From Colletotrichum lupini (lineage: Eukaryota; Ascomycota; Sordariomycetes; Glomerellales; Glomerellaceae): a DNA stretch of 64,000 nt. Of this stretch, positions 57,062-64,000 are shown piece by piece. The notes beneath the pieces are model-generated. The model was not told the origin of the DNA, did not search any database, and was given only the letters and a program-made list of their open reading frames with translations. Made by a program: the position numbers and the translations under genes. The stretch is from contig NC_064678.1 in assembly GCF_023278565.1 (NCBI RefSeq), forward strand, positions 4,402,001-4,466,000, written 5' to 3'. Within the stretch, counting starts at the first letter, position 1. Every line of letters begins with the position of its first letter.

Positions 57062-58419
57062 TCGGCACATAGTGACGCCGTTATGTTTATGACCTCCTTT
57101 GCTTTGCATCGCATAGATTTCTTCCCTCTTATCCAACCTCATCTTAGTACCGGACTTGGGCATTGTTGAATAAGGAAAGCAAAAAAGATACACGACGGGA
57201 TACCCCCTGATCTGCGCTGCTTGGTTTTCTCTCTGCACACGGGTTCTCGGTTGGCATTTGCGGGTAGTGTACGACGAAATGCTGGGTCTGGAGGCGCTGT
57301 CCATTTTGTGGATATTATTGTTTGGCTTCTTTCCTCTTCTTATGGCTATATGTTTATGCATTTTTATATTTTGGGTACTAAACACTACACTATATCTACT
57401 CTTCAGTTTTCACCGGGGAAAGGGAGGCAGGCAGAGACATTTGTATGGACTGCTGGAGATGGATGTGGATGATTGACATGGAGAGGGGGAGCTTCCCTGG
57501 CGGTGTTTTGCTTCTTCGATCATGAACAGGCAGCATTACCTTGAATGGGTGCTGGAAACTTGATGACAAGCGTCTGCTACTACGATATGGCTTTACGGAT
57601 GTATGAGTCCTTTTGGCTATGGCCGGGCTAGACGCAATGTTGGATAGATACATGAGTAATGCTAAGATGGCTTGACGTTAGTTAGACTTTTGTTTCTTGT
57701 CTCTCGCAATATCTGTGATGTCGTGAACTGGTAGCCTGCAGATCCGGACCAGGTTGTATGATCTGTAAGATCTCTGGCACGAGAGGAGGCTTGACTTTCT
57801 ATGAGGTTCATCGTCAGGTGCGTCTCTCATCAACCTCGAAGTTGAAGATGACAGGAATAATTACGTCGGAGGTGGATAGTCATCTAAATCTCATAGAATC
57901 TCAACCTCTCCAGGCTCTTCCAAGGAATACTCCTGCTCTCCATTCCCTTCCTCTCCAGATTTCACCTCAACCGTGACCCCATCTATCTTGTCTCTCTTCG
58001 CATCCATCAGACTGTCCGACTACGCACATGCACAGGCACAACTCCCTCTGGAGGCCGACTAGACAGCCTCTTCAGTAATCGGATGATACGAAGTAGGGGC
58101 CCGACCCCATTCTCTCGTTGGACAAGAAATATGCTTATTTTCGCTCAACTGTTTACTCAATTGCAGAAATCCGGGTGAGCCTAGAAATACTCCAGGCTAT
58201 CTTCAACTGTCCATTTCCATAGGAACGGAACCATTGCTTACACAAGAGTGGTCTAGACTTTCCAAACTACCGTGATCTCGTCTTCGCACTTTGCTGGCTC
58301 TATTGTAATTCACTGATAGGGGGACTTGAAAACCCCTGCTCTAGAGTATGCTGGTGTTTTGACTTCACTTTTCGTTCACTTGATTCTTTATTCATAGGCT
58401 ATCAGTGCTTTCCAAGCGC
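57062..58419. other. Convergent gene-free stretch
   Basis: This 1.36 kb stretch lies between the 3' ends of the coiled-coil gene and the TRP14-like gene. It is AT-rich at 57280-57420 and holds no convincing gene. Confidence 0.55.
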
Positions 58420-59134
58420 TTACAACCGACTGCTGCCGCTGCCGACAAAGGCGTCGAGCTTTTTCTGGTCGTAGACGTCCGCCTCGACCAGCTTCTCCCA
58501 CTTCTAGCATTGCATCGATTAGTAAAGGCCGCTATCCAGTCTTCTTCATACAGAGTGCAGGATAGTAATCGCGTACCCCGTGAGAAAGAGGGGGGGGACT
58601 GGGGAGTTTCGGAACAAAACAGCAAATGACGTACCTTTTCTCCTGAGACCTTGATGAGAGTAGGCAGGTTGGTCACGTTGAACGGCGCCTGTCTCCACGG
58701 GTTCTCCTTCGTTCTCCATCTGCCATGAAAGTAATCATCAGCAAAAAAATGTCGTTTTCAACAGTCTCCTTTCTGAGGGAATGGTTTCCCGCAGATGATA
58801 CATCAATATGGATAAAGAGCGGCTTTTGTCCATGCAATTACTACTATATTATACACGAAGCAGGGGGAGGGGGGGTGGGAATCGAAAGTGTCAGGGGAGG
58901 AACAGGTTCAACTCACTCATCGGGCAGCCCCGCGTAAACAACCCGGACGGTCTCTTCGCCGCCGCCAAACTTCTTCTCAATGTACGGCTCCGCGGCGGTA
59001 CAGTCGCCGCACCAAGACTTTCCGTTGCGGTGCGACGCGTAGACGACGAGGAAAGCCGGCTTGGTCTCGCTGGCTTCGGCCACGAGGGCCGCGGCGACGG
59101 CTGAAGCAGACTCCTTTGTGGTGATGACGGGCAT
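58420..59134 (-). CDS. Thioredoxin-like protein of the TXNDC17/TRP14 (DUF953) family
   Basis: Exons 59134-58917, 58719-58635 and 58503-58420 give 128 aa, the usual size (about 123 in mammals). The active site is Trp41-Cys42-Gly43-Asp44-Cys45, the WCxDC motif typical of TRP14 rather than the WCGPC of classical thioredoxin. The preceding strand FLVVYAS and the cis-proline region NLPTLIKV complete the fold. TRP14-type proteins reduce small disulfides and cystine and are kept reduced by thioredoxin reductase in the cytosol. The last acceptor is ambiguous: CTAG|AAG|TGG allows exon 3 to start at 58503 or 58500, changing one Lys. No signal peptide. Confidence 0.92.
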
Positions 59135-59659
59135 GGTGTATCTATGTGTTGTTTGTTATCGGTGGGAGAGTTATGTTTAAATGTGAAGAAGTATCTAATT
59201 CAAAGCGAATAGAAATCGGCACCTCGAATGCTGTTCTCGAAGTGTCATATGACTCGGGAAGAAGGGCAGCCAGCGAATGGCATAATACACTCAGTCGTTT
59301 GCGTTATTTCGGGGGGTGTTCACGAATACGCAAGATGGCATGTCCCGAAGCTTATCCGACTGCCTCACACAAAACGTGCTCTTCTGGAGCCCGGCAGAAA
59401 ATCACAAACGCGTCTCGTGTGAAGTGAAAATGGGCACCCTCATTACCGACTCTGGCTAGAATGAGGTTTGCTAGGCGTAAGTAAGCTATCGCACTTGCAA
59501 AGCTGGATTTTCGCCAGCCCGCTTGAGTGTGAGAAGGACGGAAACCCTGCAGCACAAAGTCTAGTCTAGTAAAACCCCCCATGGAACTGTACGAACATTG
59601 TAAACACTCCAAATTGTCTGACAAATTCACTCTATTGGCAAAAGAGAGCAAAAGATTTA
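59135..59659. other. Intergenic region between TRP14-like gene and tRNA-Leu
   Basis: This 525-nt region is the promoter side of the TRP14-like gene and the 3' flank of the tRNA. No gene is seen. Short T-runs near the tRNA end may serve RNA polymerase III termination but none is striking. Confidence 0.5.
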
Positions 59660-59792
59660 TGACAACTGTGAGATTCGAACTCACGCCTCTTTCGAGACCA
59701 GAATACTCCCTGGTATCAGGGAAGATGTAGGTCGTTTTTAGACCAACCTGTTATCTTGAGTCTGGCGCCTTAGACCGCTCGGCCAAGTTGCC
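59660..59792 (-). tRNA. tRNA-Leu(CAA) with a 51-nt intron
   Basis: On the minus strand the molecule begins GGCAACTTGGCCGAGCGG. The 7-bp acceptor stem GGCAACT pairs with AGTTGTC (one G-U), and the discriminator is A at 59660. The D arm is GGCCGAGCGGTCTAAGGC, the anticodon stem is CCAGA/TCTGG, and the loop CTCAAG-T carries anticodon CAA at 59758-59756. There is a long class II variable arm and the T arm GTGAG-TTCGAAT-CTCAC. The intron runs 59754-59704, directly after position 37, the canonical site for splicing by the tRNA endonuclease. Internal A and B boxes are intact. No CCA is encoded, as expected in eukaryotes. Confidence 0.95.
59704..59754 (-). other. Intron of tRNA-Leu(CAA) with two hairpins
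   Basis: The 51-nt intron contains GGTC/GACC and a 6-bp hairpin TCCCTG-loop-CAGGGA (59707-59722). A TTG in it could pair with the CAA anticodon, as in the pre-tRNA structure read by the splicing endonuclease. Confidence 0.75.
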
Positions 59793-61227
59793 CGTTTCCG
59801 AATCACTCGCAGAATCTCGAGTGGATCAGATGTGGATGCCAGGATTCGGTGCAGAGGAGTCTCAATAACCCTCTTCGTCTTATGAGTCTCTCGTGCCATC
59901 GTGACCGCCCCCTCCATCTCCACCAGTAGATAGTTCTGTCTTGACCGATCTGACATATTCATCGCCGGGTGCCCTGTACTGAGAGAGCCAGTCTCCATAC
60001 TCTGTTCCATACTCCACACTCTGCACACCACGTACGAACAATCCGAGGGCAATCCTTTGCACTTCGTACCACAGTACACAAAAAGCAAACAATAAATGTG
60101 CACAAAAAAGCAAAGATAAGAGGATTGCGGTGGGCCCGGCCCGCCTCCGATCGGAGAGGTCAACTTCCAGGGTGCCCGGGCATCAACCCCTCCTAAACCC
60201 CCCCCCCTCCCACCCCACGTTGCTTGGGGGATCTGTTTACTTTTTACCCACAGATCGTCCCTTGGTGATGTAAAGGCGGTCAGTGGGAAAGCCCTCGTCC
60301 TTTTGATGAGCTGCCAGCTGGCAGGGTCATGCGAGATGCACACAAACATGTTTCGGGATGGGATGAGGGCCTTGAGGTAGTCTGTACATTCCTCAGATCT
60401 GCAGGCTGGCTTGCTGACTGGTGGCCAAACAACTGAGGCTCTGCCCATGTCATGATTGCCAACATGTGTGGGCCTCATGAGACGGAGTAAATACATAGCA
60501 GGTAGGCATGCTTCATGGCAAATGAATGTCCAGTCTCAGGAGAGCTAGTATCGGCATTCTCTAGCTGTCTACCTAGCTCTGGGCTACCTTGTCCATCACG
60601 AACCTCGCTTAGACTGCACAACCTCCATGTCAAAACTGACTTTCTTGTTTTTGTCGCGCACCTCTGTGGGCGGACCTGACTCCTTGTCTTCTGATCTCCT
60701 CTGTTGGTCGTCAAGTTTCGTTACAATTACAACAGCGTAGTTGCTACTTTTCCCTTTCTAATGAACCCAAGAGCTGAAAAAGGCCGTCGCAAAGAAGATT
60801 CCCATACTGATAAAGAAAGCAACGCAAAACCCAAATGTCCTAATCCTTGCCCCAATATGAAGAACGGTCCTGTGCCTAAGTGAATGCGTTTCGCTGTCCT
60901 GTCCCGTGATTTGCTGTGCCGAGGAATGGCATGTGGTCCACCAAAGTCGTGGTCTGGCTGGATGAAGAAAGTCAAACGCAAGAAACAAAAGCTGCGTGAG
61001 AACGCTAGCTGGAGATACAAGAGTCATCGTGGTCAGCGATGCTCTCAATAAGAAAAGTATATACAGTTCGCTTTTGTCTGTCTTTGCTCCGAAGCATTTG
61101 TTGCTGGAAAGCCTCGCTCAACGCCGCTTTTCCCCGAAATACTATGCTATGCCATGCACGCTCAATATACAGAACAAGTTGACAAAGAAAATGATCGAAT
61201 GTGCCGACCTCCAGTAAGGGAGATACC
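59793..61227. other. 1.4 kb gene-free stretch between tRNA-Leu and VAC7
   Basis: This is the 5' flank of the tRNA and the 3' flank of VAC7. It contains a C-rich run around 60199-60214. The open frames overlapping the tRNA are not credible genes. Confidence 0.55.
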
Positions 61228-64000
61228 CTACGGTTCAAGACCAGGTACTTCTCCAGGGAGTGTGGTGTTTGGTCGGAGAGAAGGGTCATTAGCCGAGTTT
61301 GGCTTGACTGTTGTTCTGCCAGAAATTGGTGCGCTTCTAACCCGCTGGCTCAACGGTAGAGAATAACGGACGACACCTTTGACGATCAAGTCGAATTCAT
61401 CCTGGATGATACGACCCCATCGCTCAGAACCTCCAGCAGAGTGGTTGCCTGGAAGATGAAGTCTCATGGTGCCTGTCGATGCTGATACACCCTTATTGAA
61501 GAAAGACCCCTCAAAAGATAGCGGGCTATCAAACTCCATGATGGTTCCGAGTCGCATGTTCGGAGCATTGTCTTCGTCTGGTGGATCATCGGGAGGATCG
61601 TCTCGAATATGCATGTCTGGGTCTCCCAACTCCCCTTCATGTGGCCGCTTCCACCAGTCAAAGTCGGTGCCCGCGTGAGGCGACTTTGCAAATATCTCCA
61701 GATTCGCCTGATCGATAGAGACGACCACGATGTTGGGATTGTGGGCTTTGACCGTTAGGTCGAACATCAATTCTGGGTCACTAGCCAAGACGTTCTTGAC
61801 AGAGACCAACTGAATGTCTGTCAGCGGCTGCGAGGTCGCGAACATAAAGCCAATCGCGCCAGTAATGACGAGGAGCAACATCATAGTGACAACCAAACAT
61901 GCTGCAAATCGATTCAGATAGGATGGCTGCTGCCTGTACGTCTGTGATTCGAGGTTCCGCAAATTCGCAGGTTGACGTCTGCTCCTCCTGGAGGACCTGA
62001 CTGTGGACGTAATCAATGGGGTGCGCTCGTCGTCAGCGCCAGTGGTCGTAGTATCGTCGGCTGCATCATAACGAGCCATCTGAATCGACGATCGCTTTCC
62101 GAGCGCGTGAGGTCCACCTCTAGCGGAGCTCGCAACCCTAGGACTAGGAGGGCCGGATGACTGTCTCGAGGTGTTGCCCGAGAGCTTAGATCGAGCAGCA
62201 TTTGGAAAGAGGGATTCGTTGTCGAAAAGTGAAGGGTGTGAGTTTCCTGGCTGTCGCCCCCAGCGACCAAAGTGATTGTGGTGGTGATGCCTACTCGTAC
62301 CTCTGCCCGATCCTGGGCCTACACTCCTGCCGCTGCCCTTACCATCTTCATCGACGCCAAGGCTCTCTGCTCCATTGCTGTTAAACGTGTTGACGAACTT
62401 CATGCTCTTCTTCAGCCCGACGGCTGCAGCGGCGGCGCCGCTGCCTTGCAGAGCCTCATGAATTGAGCGCATCCCCATACCGCCAGGTCTGTCGGCCTGG
62501 CTAATCATCGAAGTAGCGCTAGGTGTCCGCGAGTGAAATCTGCGCCTGTCGACATCCGGGGGGTTACTATCGTATACGAATGTTTCCTCTGAGTCTGACG
62601 TATTCGCCTCGTCAACGGCGCTGGCCACTTTAGCCTCAAAAATATCTGCTTTGGAGGATGCTGATTGAAGTCTAGTCAGTAAACTGCTCATAAATGGTAA
62701 TTTTCGTATAACGGGCAAGCTGCAAAGAAAAATTCAGATGCGATATCGGAACTGCCGCGGAGAGCGCACCATCTCTGCTCGCGGTCCCAAAAACATTGTT
62801 CCGAGCGGCTACAAAGCATCAGTTGCTGCAGACACTGATCGCAGACTGTGCTGGTGATGCCGAAGGGTCCTAGAGGAGTACAAAATTGAATCTGGTGTCT
62901 CACCGTTGCCAGAATTGACCGTGGGTTGCTTCCGGCTCGTCTTCTTCTTGTCTTTCTTGGGCCTAATCGTCTCGGTACTTGGCTTCGCCCTGAGTGTGCC
63001 GCTGCCGACTTCCAATTTAGAAGCAGGTGCCAATGCCACCTGGGGAATAGACGACACCGTTTCCGTCTCGACTATGAGGGAAGATCCTTCTCCCGTTGCT
63101 TTGCTCTTGCCTTGCTTGTTGGACAGCACACTAGACTGTCGCGTGACCGTCGGGGCAGGAGCGGAGCTCTGCGATCGCACTCTGGGTATCCCGTTGTCGC
63201 CCATGTTATCGTGAGCCTGGAGGGCTCCCCTGCTAAGGCGAATGGTGCGATTGTTGTCCACTTGTGTCGCTAGGCTTTCGGCACTCACAGCAGCCTCGTG
63301 GGCCAACTTCTCGTTGACCTGCTCCAGCGTAGAGTCCATTTGCCCTGGCGAATTCGGCAAACTTACTTCCTGTACTGTTTCCAGAGTCGAGCCGTTGACG
63401 GTTACTGGGGTTCGCACGCCAGATGGTAGTTGCGAGTCGTCGGTTTCGCTCTCTGACATGGAAGTGAGGGGGTCCGGTTGTGGAGTCGGAGAGGCTTTCG
63501 TGAGATTCACCCTCGGGGCTTCCTGCTCGCCTTTTCGTGCAGTGGGCGGAATGTGAGGCTTATTGAGCTGAGGAGGGGGCGAGCGCAAGCGAGGCGACAC
63601 AGGCCAGCGAGGGCTGTCTCTCGTTTGAGCTACCTCAGTATTGAGGGGTGCCTTCTGAGGATTGATAGATCTAAGGAAGGATTCTTGGGAATTCGGGAGT
63701 AAAGTAGGAGTTGTCGCTGCGGAGAGCGTCCTGGACGACGTCGCTGGTCCTGGTATATTGGTATTGGACCTGGGTGTCCGTACTGCAGTCAAGTCCTGTT
63801 GGCTGCCTTTGCGCGACCTCAGGCCGGGGGTAGATGCGGATTTGGGCGCGTGAACGGGCTTCTGTGCCTTTCGTGACGGGGAGGTGTCGCGGGAGTTGTA
63901 TGGTGATGGTGTTAACGAGGTTGTGGCGGAGGATGGTTTAGAGTGCGGTTGGGTCTCGGCGGCGTTGTTTGAGGGGGTAGTGATGGACGTCTCTGTATGT
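61228..64000 (-). CDS. VAC7: Vacuolar segregation protein Vac7 (5' part missing, runs off the window)
   Basis: Exon 62660-61228 joins over a 243-nt intron (GTGAGA donor, ACTGAC branch point, ATCAG acceptor) to an upstream exon running from 62904 to the window edge, open to base 64000. No start codon is included. The upstream part is Ser/Pro/Thr-rich and disordered and ends in a basic patch (RPKKDKKKTSRKQP). After the join comes ASSKADIFEAKVASAVDEAN and DSEETFVYDSNPPD, the conserved Vac7 core motif, then another low-complexity region with a His run. One membrane segment is coded at about 61908-61838. The C-terminal lumenal domain contains VKNVLASDPELMFDLTVKAHNPNIVVVSID. Vac7 activates the PI3P 5-kinase Fab1 on the vacuole, raising PI(3,5)P2 for vacuole inheritance and stress response. 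Confidence 0.9.

Noticed and set aside
59738..60496. 252-codon open frame overlapping the tRNA gene
   Set aside because: It reads through the well-supported tRNA-Leu and has no protein features.

Overview
The window is nuclear DNA of a filamentous ascomycete (Pezizomycotina, most likely Sordariomycetes). Genes carry short introns (about 50-250 nt) with GT..AG ends and GCTAAC/GCTGAC-type branch points. The gene set is fungal: a Ste7-class MAP kinase kinase, Rvs167, Spt6, Vac7, a GPI-anchored GH16 glucanase and a brefeldin-A-sensitivity-type membrane protein. Intergenic spaces are long (0.3-3.9 kb) and I saw no intact transposon, CRISPR array or operon. The species cannot be named from this.

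Layout, left to right: a CsbD/Hmp1-like stress protein (-), the cysteine desulfurase NFS1 (-), divergent from the BAR-SH3 protein RVS167 (+); an F-box protein (-); a 3 kb AT-rich gene-free stretch; a MOSC/flavin/2Fe-2S fusion oxidoreductase (+), RRP7 (+) and a GH16 GPI-anchored cell-wall protein with a large Ser/Thr repeat domain (+); the elongation factor SPT6 (-), convergent with it. A 3.9 kb gap with a pyrimidine-rich leader precedes the STE7/MST7-type MAPKK (+). A HAD hydrolase (-), an ArAE/DUF2421 membrane protein (+) and two conserved-looking fungal proteins of unknown function (-, -) follow. Next come the ribosomal protein genes RPL10 (-) and RPL30 (+), sharing one bidirectional promoter, a coiled-coil protein (+), a thioredoxin-like TRP14-type protein (-), an intron-containing tRNA-Leu(CAA) (-) and the 3' part of VAC7 (-), which runs off the right end.

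Most genes are unrelated housekeeping units: Fe-S cluster supply, endocytosis, transcription elongation, ribosome biogenesis, translation and vacuolar phosphoinositide control. The most unusual points are: (1) the MAPKK frame meets a TAG and then stays open in the same frame for 101 more codons of plausible tail sequence; (2) a GC-AG intron ends in three tandem CAG acceptors; (3) an uncharacterised 967-aa protein has a dense Cys/His cluster; (4) a MOSC domain is fused to its own reductase; (5) a 6-codon uORF has a stop codon that overlaps the start codon of the membrane-protein gene. Exon joins were inferred by hand from frame continuity and splice signals. No database search was possible, so family names rest on recognised motifs.
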